This document shows positions 18,540 through 30,317 of a stretch of DNA of 64,000 bases, one piece after another. A program made the translations under genes and the position numbers. The stretch's first letter is position 1. The number at the start of each line of letters is the position of its first letter. The notes beneath the pieces were generated by a model. That model saw nothing but the letters and a program-made list of their open reading frames with translations, was not told the origin of the DNA and searched no databases. Source of the stretch: Mantis religiosa (lineage: Eukaryota; Arthropoda; Insecta; Mantodea; Mantidae); NCBI GenBank assembly GCA_030765055.1, contig CM060951.1, positions 51,077,647-51,141,646 on the forward strand, in the 5' to 3' direction.

Positions 18540-19720
18540 ACTAATATTTTGTTGCATAATCTTTGCTTTTATAGTAGTCTCACATCTTGCTGGCACGGAA
18601 GCAGTGAGGGTTTTAATTGTAATCTGAGCAATTTTTTGCCATTCAGATTACAATTGAAAAATTGAAAATTTTGTTGAAAAATTTCACTGTATTGAAAAAC
18701 GTTCTGATATGTTTTTCGAACATCTTCCATATAAAATAAAGACCTGAAGCTTTCCTAGCAACAAATATGTTCAAGATCTTCTCGGGAAACAAGCCATGTG
18801 AAAAGACGATTAGAAATCTAATTGATATAATTGATTTCTAATCATATTTTCACCTGGCTTGTTTCCCGAGAAGATCTCGAACCTTCCCTATATGTTCAAT
18901 TGAATTCAAGTCTGGACTTTGACTTGGCCATGTAAAACATTGATTTGTTTCTGTTGAAGCTATTCTATTAGATAATGAGAACGACATTTCAGATCAGTAT
19001 CTTGCTGAAAAAGCCATTTTTGGGGCATATTTTGAGTAGCATAGATTTATCCAGTATCTCAGTACAGTCAGAATCCTTCATTACACCCTACAATAAAGAA
19101 CCTACCCTTGATCGTAGAATCACTTCCATAACATGATGTTCTCTCCAGGTTTTACAGTTTAAAAGCTGGTAGTGTGGATTTTATCCTGCACCTTTGGGTC
19201 AACGAACATATTGAATTACGAAGACATCAAATTAAATTTGCTTTCATCACTCCATTAATACTCGTGGCCATTCCTGCTGTGTCCAGTGATGTTCTTTTGC
19301 AAAGGCAACTCTCTGCCATCAATTGCGAGGACTTGCGAAAGGTTTCTGGCATGGGCAATGAGCTGGCAAATCCACATCCTGTAAACTAGCTTTTGAAATA
19401 GGTACATGAACATCTATGCCATAATTCTGCCTCAAATTGGCATTTATTTGTCGTGCAGACCTAGAGGATCTGATAGTGATAAACTTGTAATTATTCTATC
19501 TATTTTTTGATACTTTTCTAGGCTGACCTAGTCATGATTTGTTGTACACATGACCATGTATCCCATAAAGTTTGTTCCAGACAGATAAAAGTTGTCAGGA
19601 TAGATGAAAATTATGAGCAACCTCTTCTTGTGATTTCCCTTCTTGTAAATCATGTATTACAGCTTCCCTGTACTGTGAAAGTATTCTTTATGTTGACATG
19701 GTGGTATACTATTTTGTGAA
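18540..19720 (-). pseudogene. Tc1 transposase remnant
   Basis: Minus-strand pieces from right to left are an N-terminal helix-turn-helix region (~19700-19440), then VAFAKEH, HWTQQEWPRV and SDESKFNL (~19310-19240). The last is the conserved block with a catalytic Asp. The end is YMPARCETTIKAKIMQQN (~18600-18545). This order matches a DD34E Tc1 transposase. Many stops and shifts are present. The central DNAP block with the second Asp was not found, and that region holds the foldback at 18769-18882. Confidence 0.75.
18769..18882. repeat. Foldback inside the Tc1 element
   Basis: The left arm, about 18769-18818 (AGATCTTCTCGGGAAACAAG and onward), is inverted at about 18833-18882 around a ~14-base AT centre. 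There are only a few mismatches across ~45-50 bases. It replaces part of the expected transposase centre, which suggests an inverted duplication of local sequence. Confidence 0.85.
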
Positions 19721-19979
19721 TTATTCACAATTCATCTGAAATACATCAAAGTAAAACAGAGAGAGAATTAAACAAGTTTTGTCAGCAGACTTTTGAGCCA
19801 GCTCTGCTATGTTTAGTGGCTCATTTAGAAGATGCTTAACTAGACGTGTTCACTCTACCATGTTCTAGTACACACTGCCAGCCACCTGCACTTTTGTACA
19901 GTACACTTAGGTCATTTGCGTAAGTACTGCCAACATTAGAGATCAGTCAGGGCTTGTCAAAACATTTGTGTGTGCTACT

Positions 19980-20740
19980 ACAAAAATGATTATGCAGTTC
20001 TAAGTCTCAGATTACACTTTTTTTTTTGCTGGAGTAAAGGACCATTGAAAGAAAGAAAAATTGCATTAATTGTAATAAATTTAAACCTCTGTTAAAACAG
20101 TTTTTATTAGAAAATATATCTACAGCATGGGACAGGCTTACCAATTATAAGATTAATGATCTCTGCGTGGATTATCTTTAAGCCCCAGGTTGGGAAGCCT
20201 TTGAAACAAAATTTCGAATGGATCGATACTGCAATTCTGTACCACATGAGGCAACTTTTGCAATAAGTTCTCTGGGTTGGAATGCTGTGTCTGCCACCAG
20301 ATGCAGCTGCATCCTGTCCTTTTGCTCAGATCTCGAACTCAGATGTAGGAATGCCTCCAGACGATCTCTGGCACTGCTCCTGTCATTGCGCGAGTACCCC
20401 TTATCTAGGGTTTGGTCTCAGAGGGGAATTATAACTAATTTACTCAATGAAACAAAATAATAGTTCAACTTCTCTTAAAAGTTACAAATTTTAATTCAAT
20501 ATTAGGTGAAAAAAAACGTGATGTAACATAAATTAATAGAAAACTTTATAAATGTTGGTTTCCTTCACAATATTAACTTGAAATCAAGTTCTCACACTCA
20601 TAAAATTTTGCTTCTTAACTCGGTGACGTCCATACACAGAATGACACTAACTCTAGCTGGTCTGTAATTATTGAATTTGCCATTGCTATGACAATTGAAT
20701 ATCTCATTGGTTCACGTCATCTTTCGTGAATCCACTTTTC
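19980..20740. other. No gene recognised
   Basis: Contains a somewhat GC-richer block (about 20190-20420) with an open + frame at 20218-20460. Its translation resembles nothing I know and lacks a supporting motif, so it is not called. Confidence 0.5.
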
Positions 20741-20744
20741 ATTA

Positions 20745-22010
20745 CCATATGCAGATGATCTGTTGGCAAATTCCTATACAGTTAAAGGTATGAGAAACTC
20801 GATAAATGAGATTGAAAGTTATTGTGATGAGTGGGGACTTAAAGTCAACATAGATAAGACCAAGATTATTGTATTTAAACAAGGTAGCAAATTAAGAAAA
20901 GATGAGCAATGGCTATTTAAAGGTAAGAAAATTTAAATTGTGAGGGATTTTATTTGGGTATAAAGCTTAATAGCACAGGAGGGCAGGGGATGCATAAAGA
21001 AATGGCCTTGGCGTAAAGAAAATTAGCTTTGAAGATGGTTAGTAAATGCTTGTACATAGCACCAACAATGAATGTACGGATAGACCGTAACAAAGTGCGG
21101 TCAGTGTGAGCAGTCATCTCCCCTCCTCAACATCCAAGCATTACATGACTCCTTCCCCTCCATACGTTGACCAGAACAGTGCAGCTTGCACTATGGAGAG
21201 GAGAGGCAGCCTAAAATGATGGTAGAGGGGAGGAAAGCTGGAGAACTTCAGTTTTGGTAAATCATGCCTCCAACTGCATTTTGTTTGTGGTTTACCTATA
21301 ACATGGCAGGAGAACATGTATAAAGCTTTAGTGGAGCCAAGATGGATTGTATGGTATTGAGATCTCGGGTGTAGAGGAAGGTTGGGTAAAGATGGATAGG
21401 ATGCTGAGAATGTTTTGTAAGCGAGTTCCATATAATTTGGCCAGGAAAGGAGCTATGTTAGAATCAATTAAGGTGAGTGTACAAGTGTTGATTTTGGAAA
21501 GTGTTCTTAAATATTGGTTTAGGATTAATTGCTTACCGCAGGGGCATATTCTAAAGGATTGCTTAGATATACAGGGGAAGTGCATTCACCCAAAGAACTG
21601 GATGGGCCAAATAAGGCATCAACTCGCAATTAACGGTATGGATAGGAAGAGAGAATATGATAGCAGGATTCTAAATTAGATGTCAATTGGAAGATATGGA
21701 TAGACAAATTTTATGGGCCATGGTAGAGAAAAGAAGTTCACTAAAATTTTATAAGGAATTTGGAAGTAATGAGGGGAAGAATAATTACATTGAGAGGTGG
21801 GAACATAAAGAAGGTATTGCATGGTTTAAACAAGGGATTTGGAAACTGAAAGTTTACCGAGGAGGGATTGAGAAAGTTGTCTGCCCTATATGCAAAGACA
21901 GGGAGGATGCAAGCCATATTTTATTAGAATATACAGGTACAGACATATGGAGGAAAGAGTTTATTCAGAGTAGATGGTTAATCTGGCAAAATCATTAGTA
22001 ATAAAAATGT
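20745..22010 (+). pseudogene. LINE remnant: RT and Cys-containing C-terminal tail
   Basis: The frame starts at PYADDLL (catalytic YADD, 20745-), followed by CDEWGLKVNIDKTKIIVF, the usual RT sequence after the active site. About 220 unrelated bases (21085-21300) interrupt it. It resumes as YGIEISGVEEGWVKMDRMLR and LKYWFRINCLPQG. A shift leads into 21687-21998, which ends with VCPICKDREDASHILLEY, a zinc-like CPIC..H tail. The family resembles 33700-34470. It is 5' truncated and broken, so not functional. Clade not determined. Confidence 0.72.
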
Positions 22011-22216
22011 TTTGTAATCAATTCCAGATAAGTAATTTAGGTGAATTTTTTTTTTAGAGTGAAGAAATGGATATGATCAGTTAAGTGAATAGTAGTATGA
22101 GGTAGATATTGGTTGAATTCTTTAATAGAGAGATCGGGTAGTAGAAAGAATGCATTGACTACTGGTTGTCTGTTGATTGTTAAGTATCAATTATAGTATA
22201 ACGTTTGTAATTGGAT

Positions 22217-22458
22217 TTTTTGTTGTTGTAATTTACGTCCTCCAGCGTTAAATCATATCGGGCGGTGAATGAATTGGGTGAAATGATGCTCAAATGAGAC
22301 CAGCGTCCATGGAGCTTAGTTACCCGACATACGTCTTGAAGGATAAGGGAAAACCCTGGATAAAACCTTATCCAGGTTACTCACTCTGACCGAGATTTGA
22401 ACTTGGGACCTCTTGAACGTGAAGCAGACATGCTACCATCTCCGCAACCAAGGCAGGC
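22217..22458 (-). mobile_element. tRNA-derived SINE, copy 1
   Basis: One of five copies of the same ~235 bp element in the window. It is flanked by an exact 13-base target duplication, TTTGTAATTGGAT, at 22204-22216 and 22459-22471. On the minus strand the head has A-box-like TGGTTGCGGAGATGG and B-box-like AAGTTCAAATCTC. A shared body follows (CCTGGATAAGGTTTT, CCCTTATCC, TCATTTGAGCATCATTTCAC) and then a T/A-rich tail. It is transcribed by RNA polymerase III if active and mobilised by a partner LINE. Inserted at the end of the LINE remnant. Confidence 0.92.
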
Positions 22459-22471
22459 TTTGTAATTGGAT

Positions 22472-23566
22472 ATGACTGGCAAAGATCCTGGGCTTCAAAT
22501 CATATTTAAACAATTCAACATTTAAAAAACTTTTTTTTTTTAATGATTTTAGTTAATTTTAGTCTTATCATTAAACACATTAATATTGTTCTTTTTCCTT
22601 CATTTCTAACTATTCAATCACAAGTTTACCTTCAATTGTTTTTTAATCTTGTTCACTTTCCACTAGTTTTTAATAATTTCTATTGAATTCTTTCTTAATA
22701 AATTTAAAAAAACAAATTTGAACTATAAACAATGTTTAGGGGTTTAGAATAAAAATTAACAGTCACAAGCATTAATGAATAGCTGCATAAATAATCCTAT
22801 AATAGTTCATCGTAGCAACCAAGTGTGTTAGAAGTGTTTTAATTCCATTTACAGGACTATTTTAGGATTTGTATCTGTAATTTGTATAAGTCCAATTATA
22901 AATTCTGACCTATTATGAATAATTTATTGCATATATTATTTAATACTTGCCTAACTATTTCTTTGCATATATTTTATATATATTTACTCTTACAAAATTC
23001 AATTATGTATAACACCACATTAAATTCCAGTAATAGTTGATTTGAGGAAGAGGGCAAAGAACTCTGAAGAAGGCAGGATAATGGTATATGAGGTGTGATT
23101 TGGTAGAACAGCTAGAAAAGGGCAAAACCATCAAAGCAGAAAAGCAGTTTGCAGGAGCAATTGATGTTAGCACCAAACATTCACATTTATTAAAAAAGGA
23201 AGTTCTTTTTTACATACTTCAAATACAACTATAAAGTTACACAACTTGATCTGTGAACTGTTGCAACATGTAGCAGTTCAACATATTCACAAAATTTGGC
23301 TCCCAGTGACTTTTCTCTTATCAGATCTGAAGAAATATTTTGCTAGATAGAGATTTACCTCAGACCCGGGTATCATAAGTTGCACAAATTCTTACTTTAC
23401 AGACTTTGACAAATAACATTATCCTTCTTTGATCTAAATATAATCAGAAAACAAAGTGTAACCTTTGCTGTATTAGGAAACCTTCACATTCAGATAATTA
23501 CATAAAGAACAACAGTTTCAATCTCTTAATACACAAACATGCAATACTAAGCAGCTTAACACACAG
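22472..23566. other. AT-rich, nothing recognised
   Basis: Strongly AT-rich with short homopolymer tracts. No ORF with recognisable content and no repeat partner seen. Confidence 0.5.
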
Positions 23567-23579
23567 ACTGGTATATACT

Positions 23580-23818
23580 TTACTCTCGGTAGCATGGTGG
23601 TAGCATGTCTGCCTCACGTTCAAGAGGTCCCGAGTTTGAATCTCGGTCTGGGTGAGTTACCTGGATAAGGTTTTTCTGGGGTTTTCCCTTATTCTGAAAG
23701 ATGAGTGTTGGATAACTCTAAGCTCTATGGAACCTGGGCTCATTTGAGCATCATTCCACCCATTTCATTCATCGTCCGATATGACTTAATGTTGGAGGAC
23801 GTAAATTACCACAAAAAA
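23580..23818 (+). mobile_element. tRNA-derived SINE, copy 2
   Basis: Same family as 22217-22458, here on the + strand: CGGTAGCATGGTGGTAGCAT head, GAGTTTGAATCTCGG B-box region, body, and a CACAAAAAA tail. An imperfect target duplication is seen: GGTATATACT before and GGTATGTACT after, with one mismatch. Confidence 0.9.
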
Positions 23819-24059
23819 TGGTATGTACTCCCCGGAACAAACAAGTATATCATCTAGAATATGAACATATAGTAAACAGCCAAAAACAATGGTTTCAACA
23901 GAGTAACAATTGACAAGAAAATTACAAACAGTTGAATAACAAACATATCAGAGATACCACAAAGCTAGTCTGGGAGGGGGAGGAGAGAAGAAAATGAAAC
24001 AAAAAATAGAAATTTAAGAGATTAACATATCATCCAAAAAGATTTTACAAATTTAAGGT

Positions 24060-24470
24060 TTTGAAGACCCTATACCACAAAATAAAAAAAGCTGGAATCT
24101 ACAAAATCAATTGCTCCAATTTGAATAAAATATACATAGGAAAATCAAAAGAAATCTAGAACCTTGACTAAAGGAACACATAAGATGCTTAAAATACAAA
24201 CAAATGGACAACTCTGCAGTTTCACACCACTTTTGGATGGCCAACCATAACATCAAACCGAACATTACACTAATCAAAAAGACCAGTCATGCAGCAGAAT
24301 TGGACACATGGAGATCTTCATTTTGAAACACAAACAGCAGTTAATTAATTTTGATTTACTACCACCAAGTGCTCTCTGGAAGTACATTTCACTGCCACAT
24401 AATACTGCCATTATAGACGACCACAAGAGAAACATGGGTCAGTTGGACACGTTCTGAAGATGAGAACATG
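24060..24470 (+). pseudogene. Penelope-like element 3' fragment with GIY-YIG domain
   Basis: The + frame reads KKAGIYKINCSNLNKIYIGK, the opening of a Penelope GIY-YIG endonuclease with both GIY and YIG signatures. Decayed frames follow, with KEHIR-like and NSAVSHHFWMANHNI-like sequence. The tail carries the TGAAGATGAGAACATGTG-type sequence common near the 3' ends of such elements. The RT part is absent. This is independent of the minus-strand Penelope at 35395-42420. Confidence 0.78.
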
Positions 24471-24608
24471 TGTTCCTGAAACTTGTTAACAGAGAGTAAA
24501 AAAAAGTGACTGAAAAAAGTGTTGCCAGTACCGACTCATTTTGAGTTAATTATGTTCCTTTTGTTTTGCAAAATACGTTAGATGACAGAACAAAATGTCT
24601 TTGTTGAC

Positions 24609-24839
24609 TGTTACGAGCAATAACATCTCCCTGGTAGCCCACTAATTAAATCAGTTACACTTTCAAAATATCTATTTATTACAACAAATAACTGCATTAC
24701 AAAACAGTTGCTTCTATACACCGTCCATTATTCCTTGCAAGCTTCTATCGGCAGTGTGTGCCAACGTACACAAGAAAGCTACAAAAAATATCGATACTGC
24801 TCATCAGAGCTGCCACCACTGTTCCTGGTGGCCTCAACA
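24609..24839 (-). repeat. Pao 3' LTR
   Basis: In + coordinates it runs TGTTACGAGC...GCCTCAACA, i.e. TGTTGAGGCC...TAACA in element sense, with TG at the 5' end and CA at the 3' end. It matches 30318-30548 over its full 231 bases. Just inside it (24840-24860), on the element strand, is the polypurine-type AAATTAGGTGGGCGGCA. Confidence 0.95.
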
Positions 24840-24896
24840 TGCCGCCCACCTAATTTGTGATACAAATTACTAAGCAAACAACATACACCTGTATTT

Positions 24897-25841
24897 TCAC
24901 AGTTGTTCAGGAAACAATGCAATCTTCCTAATTGGTCTTTTGTAGGACCCTCTTCTTGTCCTCACTGTCACTACACGTACTCGTCCATCCGCTCCAGGAT
25001 GGGTAGTCTCGATTACACCAGTTGGCCAAATAAGAGGGACACCGTCCTCCTTCAGAAGAACCAGCTGTCCAACCTGTAAATTAGACTGATCATGGAGCCA
25101 CTTGGAGCGCTGCTGGAGTTGACTGAGGTAATCTGTGGACCATCGCCTCCATATCTGCTCACGACATCGCTGAACCAGTTGCCATAGGAATAACCTTGAA
25201 GATGGTCCTGGTTTGGGAAAGGATATTAATGCTTCACCCACTAGGAAGTGTCCAGGAGTAAGGAACGCATATTCATCTGGAGTGTTAGGTATTGGTGTGA
25301 TCGGCCTTGAATTCAGGCATGCCTCTATCTGAGTTAACAGAGTTGTCATCTCTTCAAATGTTAACACAGTGTTTCCTACAACTTTCTTGAGATGACCCTT
25401 TATTGACTTTATGCCAGCTTCCCATAATCCTCCAAAATTTGGAGCATGTGGAGGAATGAAGTGCCATTTCAAGCCTTCCACTGACATGAATTCTGAGATC
25501 GCTGATAAATAATCCTTGCTGCGCAAAAACCGTTCCCTCTCATCTAACTTTCTCTTTGCTCCAGTGAAACATGTTCCGTTATCACTATATATATGGCTGC
25601 ATTGTCCACGCCTTGACATAAACTTCCTTAATGCAGTAATGAATGCTTCTGTGGTAAGATCACTCACAAGCTCAATATACACAGCCTTTGTGATCATACA
25701 TACAAACAGTGCTATGTAGCACTTCTTTTGTGCCCTACTTCTTGGATGCCCATGCTTAATTTGGAGTGGCCCTCCATAGTCCACTCCAGTATGTGAAAAT
25801 GTCTTGCTTGGCATGACTCTGGCTGCAGACAGTTGCCCCAT
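24897..25841 (-). pseudogene. Pao integrase core and C-terminal region
   Basis: A 314-codon open frame with DDE residues in VDYGGPLQI, YSDNGTCFTGA and LWEAGIKSIK. The WEAG context is the canonical form, unlike the altered one at 1391-2653. A C-terminal Pao region (WRRWSTDYLSQLQQRSKW, DGVPLIWPTGVI, KRPIRKIALF) ends at the natural terminus. The zinc-binding part continues at 25864-26340 in another frame, so the integrase is split near 25850. It joined cDNA to target DNA, giving the 6-base duplication seen here. Confidence 0.9.
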
Positions 25842-25863
25842 GAGTTGGCTGGCGGCAGCTGCC

Positions 25864-26340
25864 TTAGTTTTGAAGCATGTAACACTTGCTGATTATATTT
25901 CTGATTACAGATTTACCATTTGCAATCCATATGCGTTGTCTGAGCGAAGCTAATACAAGTTGCATTCCTGCATGCAACAGGCGAACGTGTTCATTGCAAA
26001 TTATCAATTTGGTCACATGATGCTTTGGTGGCATGATTAGCGGATGCTTCTGTTCAAATGGTGCATCTGAATTCTCAAGCCTGACGCCCACCCTCAGCAA
26101 ATTATCTCCATCCAGATAGGGGTGCAAAGTTAGAAGTTTGCTATGAGAAGATGAGGGCTCAGATTGTTGCAAACTAAGTATTTTTGGACCAAATGAGCAA
26201 CATTGAACTATGCGAACAATGACCTTGAAGGATCTATTCAACTCATCAGTTGTCAATGGCCCTAATTGTCTTGAGGTTTTATGTCTGGTATTGCTCGCAT
26301 ACCGGCAAACGTAGGCAATTACGCGTTGAGTTTGTTCCAA
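25864..26340 (-). pseudogene. Pao integrase zinc-binding region and linker
   Basis: 158 codons of the linker after RNase H and the N-terminal integrase domain. RQLGPLTTDELNRS and LLRVGVRLENSDAPFEQKHP are Pao linker signatures. The H-H-C part is HVRLLHAGMQLVLASLRQR and later SKCYM. The frame ends at 25864 before the zinc site is complete, so a shift near 25850 separates it from the core. Confidence 0.85.
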
Positions 26341-26883
26341 TTTGAAAACCGACTGAAGATGGCATCTGTTTCTTCAGTGGTTGAGGTAAAACAATGCTTG
26401 ACAATTTTTTTCTCTGGAATTTCAGCTTCCTTTTTAGTTACTTTTAAGGGTTGTGGCCAAACCAAAGAATCCATGGACAACCAGGTAGGCCCTGCCCACC
26501 ATAGCGTACTTTCTTTCAAGTAATGTGGATCGGTTCCTCTAGAGAGCATATCTGCAGGGTTATCTTCGGAGAGCACATGCTTCCAAGCACCCTGTGATGT
26601 TAGTTGTTGTATCTCTGCAACTCGATTGGCCACGTATGTCTTCCATGATGCAGGATTCCCATTGATCCATGCTAGCACAATAGTCGAGTCTGTCCAAAAG
26701 TACTGCTCTTCGAACATTAAGGTTTAGAGCCCTGTGTACCTTTACCATCAGCTTACTTAATAGAAGAACGCCACTTAATTCTAATCGAGGTAAAGTCACC
26801 TGTTTTAACAGAGCTACTCTGGATTTCGATGAAAGAAGACAAACTGTGATGTTCCCGGTGCTGGTGGTACATCTTAAATACAC
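26319..26883 (-). pseudogene. Pao RNase H region, frameshifted
   Basis: Two frames (26883-26560 and 26717-26319) share the RNase H domain: PRLELSGVLLLSKLM, then FWTDSTIVLAWINGNPASWK and NPADMLSRGTDP. The E and the second D motif are seen. The first D block (FCDASQKAYGACVY-like) reads in a third frame around 26930-26880. A shift lies near 26710. It degraded RNA in RNA-DNA hybrids during cDNA synthesis. Confidence 0.85.
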
Positions 26884-26996
26884 ACAGGCACCATAAGCCT
26901 TTTGTGATGCGTCACAAAATCCATGTAATTGTATTTGAATAGTCAGTCTGGAATGACTATTCGGGGTACGTTTATGGAGTTTAACTCAGGAAGCTT

Positions 26997-28196
26997 TCAT
27001 TGGACCGTTTGATTCAGCGGCAAAGGTTGGTCCCAATCTAAGCGGTGCTGCCAAATGATCTGAATGAAGCACTTGCATCGAACAATAATAGGTCCTAACA
27101 GTCCCATTGAATCATATATCGCTGCTACAGTAGATAAAACAGTCCTCTTGGTCCATTTTGGTTGTTTGAGCCTCCTCAGATCTACACCATATTGAAATAT
27201 GTCATTATTAGGATGCCAATTCAAACCTAGTATCTTAACAGAATTATCGTCAAGTGGAAGCCAGTGTGGTTCCTGACCTGCCAACTGAGCTTCGGGAATG
27301 TTCTTCAAAAGGTCAGAATTATTTGAATGCCATTTCTGTATAGGAAATCCTCCGCTGCTCAACAATAAAGTTAAATCCTCGTATAGGCAAATTGCTTCTT
27401 CAATAGTGTTGGTGCCTGTCAATAAGTCATCAACGTAAAAGTCTTGTCTTATCACTTCAGCTGCTTTCGAATGTGTCCTCTCATGGTCAAGTCCTATTTG
27501 AGCCAGACATCTAATGGCTAAGTATGGTGCAGCTGCAGTACCGTAAGTCACGGTAGTTAGATGGTAAATTTCCAACGGTTGGTTGGGGTTTCTGCGCCAA
27601 ACTTTCCTTTGGAGATTTCGATCATCTTCATGAACTTGAATCTGCCTGTACATCTTCTCGATGTCAGCTGTAAGTGCATACCTATGATTGCAAAATCGCA
27701 GTAAAATTGAAAACAGGTCATCTTGAATTGTTGGGCCAACCATCATCTCATTTAATGATACCGAAGATGTAGTTTTAGCTGATGCATTGAAAACTACCCT
27801 TACTTTTGTCGTAACACTTGTCTCCTTAACTACAGCATGGTGTGGCATGTAATAGCAGCGTTGACTGTCATTTGTGGAACACACCCTTTCCATATGCCCA
27901 AGCTGAAGGTACTCATCCATGAACTTTACATATTCTCTTTTCAGGTCCCTTTGCTTCTCTAATCTTCTCTCGATGTACCCAAAATTTCTCTTGGCCATTT
28001 CAAATGAGTCTCCAAGGTCCTCTTTGCGTCCATGCAAGGGCAACTTTACCTTGAACCTGCCAGATTCATTTCGCGTAAAATGTTCTCGAAAATGTTCTTC
28101 ACACAAGGTTTCTTCCTTCGAGTACTGCCTATCTGTCAACTCTTCTTGTTCCCAAAATCGTTCCACTTGAGCATGTAGTTGGTCTGTGACAGTCAA
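26997..28196 (-). pseudogene. Pao reverse transcriptase, largely intact 399-codon frame
   Basis: The longest surviving piece of this Pol: YYMPHHAVVKE, KVRVVFNASAKT, LTADIEKMYRQIQVHEDDR (first catalytic Asp), then FYVDDLLTGTNT with the YVDD dyad near 27440-27430. The thumb follows (LSSGGFPIQKWHSN, YDSMGLLGPI), ending at 26997. It begins in a different frame from the protease region ending at 28205, so Pol was interrupted there. Fingers, palm and thumb are otherwise open and no catalytic residue is lost. Confidence 0.9.
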
Positions 28197-28204
28197 AAGT
28201 GAAG

Positions 28205-28745
28205 TTACCGTATTCTTGGTACTTGCACTGAATTCTGGGGTATGTGTCCAGAAAGAATCCAGCCCAGCTGTGTGTTCTGCAATGTAGGATGTCCATCTCT
28301 GGACAGCTGTCCTGGTTTCAGGATCTCAAAAAACACATTAGCACCTAGTAACACATCAATTTCACTGGGCTCATAAAACTTTGGATCAGCGAGAGGAAGT
28401 TCGGTAGGAAGCTGCCAGTCATTATACTGCACTTTAAATGAAGGCAACGGACCTGTGATGCTATCCAGTACAGAACACAGTACGTGTCTGTTGTAATCAC
28501 CGACTCTAGATGATAAATGCAACTGGCACAAGTGAGATGATTCTGATGCCCTTACATTGCTAATTCCATTGATTGAAACAGAATGCTTGTTCAACTGAAG
28601 ACCCAATCTGCCTACTAGATTGCGGGATATGAAGTTCATCTATGATGCACTGTCTAGTAGTGTTTGACATTGATGGACATTACCTTTGCTGTCCCTAATG
28701 TCAACAACAGCTGTAGCTAGCAGTACTTCAGCATGCCTGCAGCTC
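28205..28745 (-). pseudogene. Pao protease region with in-frame stop
   Basis: Reading leftwards from 28745 the frame gives LATAVVDIRDSKG and the retropepsin-like active site LLDSAS near 28650. A TAG stop follows where Pao proteases usually have Q. The frame then continues as MNFISRNLVGRLGLQL and EIDVLLGANVFFEILKPG to GWILSGHI. One nonsense codon therefore breaks the domain just past its catalytic Asp. The enzyme matured Gag and Pol. Identity rests on the DS(A/G)S motif and position between gag and RT. Confidence 0.8.
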
Positions 28746-28811
28746 CGTTTTACAGAACAATATGAATGGTGTTGTGGCCCATTAGTTGAGGATGACGCAG
28801 TGCTATTAGTA

Positions 28812-29904
28812 TTAGTCATGCAACAATGTGTGATGAGACTTATTGCATTCTATGCAGTAAGCAGATCTACAGTCATTAACTCTGTGGTCATCTCTCAAAC
28901 AATTATAACACAATCTACATTCTTTCACTAATCGCATGCGTTCACTTACACTTAAGTTTTTAAACCTAGCACATTTATGCAGTAAATGGGAAGACTTGCA
29001 TAATGGACATGACAAAGTAGTAACAAAGGAGCGTTGTGTTCCCTTTGTATTCAAACTTCGTTTTGCATCATCCTGGCTTGTTACCATTTTGTTGGAAGCC
29101 AGGATTTCTAGAGTTTGACAATTATGCTCCAAAAACTGAATTAAGTCCTTAAGCTTGGATTGAACATCATCTGCAGTGCGGGTTTCCCACTGCTTTCTCA
29201 AGTTGATGCTAATGCATTTTAAAAGCAAATGGCTGAGTAACATGTCCTGCAGTGGCGTTTCTATCTTGAGTGCTTCTACTGCATTTAAGTTACTGCACAG
29301 CTGATTTATTAGCACCCTCAGTTCCTTAGGGGAGTCGTGTTTAGCACTTGGTAAATTAAGCAACTCCTTAATGTGAATATCCGAAATTAACCTGGGGTTG
29401 TGATATCGGCTGCGTATGAGTTCCCAAGCGACCTTGAAATTGTCCTGAGTAACAGACAGGTTTTATATCAATTGGTGAGGTTCACCAGATAAGCATGACA
29501 GAAGGTAATAATGCTGAATATCTGTGAGGCTGGAATTATTAATGATAAGAGCGTCAAAAGTATCAAGAAAATGCATAAAACCTGATAAAGCTCCATTGAA
29601 TTTTGGCAATGAAATGGATGGAAGCTTTAATACACTGTTATTTGTATTGTCGTTGCCCATAGATGGCAGTGATGACAGCTGCTGTATTTAGCACCGTCTC
29701 AATTTTAGACTCGGTTTCGAAGCACAACTCTTCAAATGCTTCCCTATCTGCATCGTTAGATTCATCGTTGGGATCTGCTACTTCTAACTGGGTCTGTATT
29801 TGGTTATACTCCTCAATTTTGCTCAATAAAGCTCGCTTCCGAACGATGATGTCGTTAATGTTGTCCTCTTGAAAGCCGATTACAAATGAGGCTATTCTTG
29901 TCAC
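28812..29904 (-). pseudogene. Pao gag, three frames
   Basis: Gag is split over 29904-29638, 29660-29463 and 29363-28812. The first piece is helical and charged (KRALLSKIEEYNQIQ). The second contains LPSISLPKFNGALSGFMHF and FDALIINNSSLTDIQHYYLL, the capsid-like LPKF.G.......F..F pattern of Pao Gag. The last ends in paired zinc-knuckle-like blocks, CPLCKSSHLLHKC, CRLCYNCLRDDHRVNDC and CIECNKSHHTLLH, that would bind RNA. Breaks lie near 29640 and 29460-29360. Confidence 0.86.
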
Positions 29905-30302
29905 ACAAGACTTTACTGTTGCCCGTTTTTTTTACTAAGGCACGTTTCTGATCACTATCCATTGTGACTGTGGGAAGGGAAACGAAAAGGAATAATGAAC
30001 CAGTCTGTCCTTACCGGCTGTCGAAGTCCAAGTCCTTTGGTTGCCGAGAACAACGCTAGAAGTCCTTGGTAGTCGCCGTTGTAAACTGCTTCCGCTTGCC
30101 GCTATATAGTTTAATAGGTTGGCAGTGGTGCTGCTTGTGTCGTCTGCTTGGCTCTCTTGCGCAGGCGCGAACTGGCCGAGAGGCTACTGTGACAGTTATG
30201 GCGGGCTGGCTCACTGCATGCTTCCAGATTCCAACATGGCTAGGTTAGCGGTGCAAACATGCTTGCCACAAATATTTCACACTTCCACTGTCACATCCGG
30301 CC

Positions 30303-30312
30303 CGGAGGACCA
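30303..30312 (-). other. Pao primer-binding site region
   Basis: On the element strand TGGTCCTCCGGGCCGG begins five bases after the 5' LTR. It starts with the TGG expected of a site paired with a tRNA CCA end. The cognate tRNA was not identified. The same first ten bases occur at 3077-3086. Confidence 0.6.
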
Positions 30313-30317
30313 AAAAA

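Larger units (their letters stand above)
18276..19979 (-). mobile_element. Tc1-like DNA transposon, decayed
   Basis: Terminal inverted repeats face each other: CAGTAGCACTCATAAGTG at 18276, and on the minus strand AGTAGCACACACAAATG from 19979. TA lies at the left junction and a TA-like pair at the right. Between them, minus-strand frames hold Tc1 transposase pieces in order. The 1.7 kb size is normal for Tc1 elements. A 24-base G run and an internal foldback have been added. No continuous transposase remains. Confidence 0.8.

Noticed and set aside
20218..20460. 80-codon + strand ORF in a GC-richer block
   Set aside because: No recognisable motif, no splice context, and the composition could come from an unrecognised repeat.
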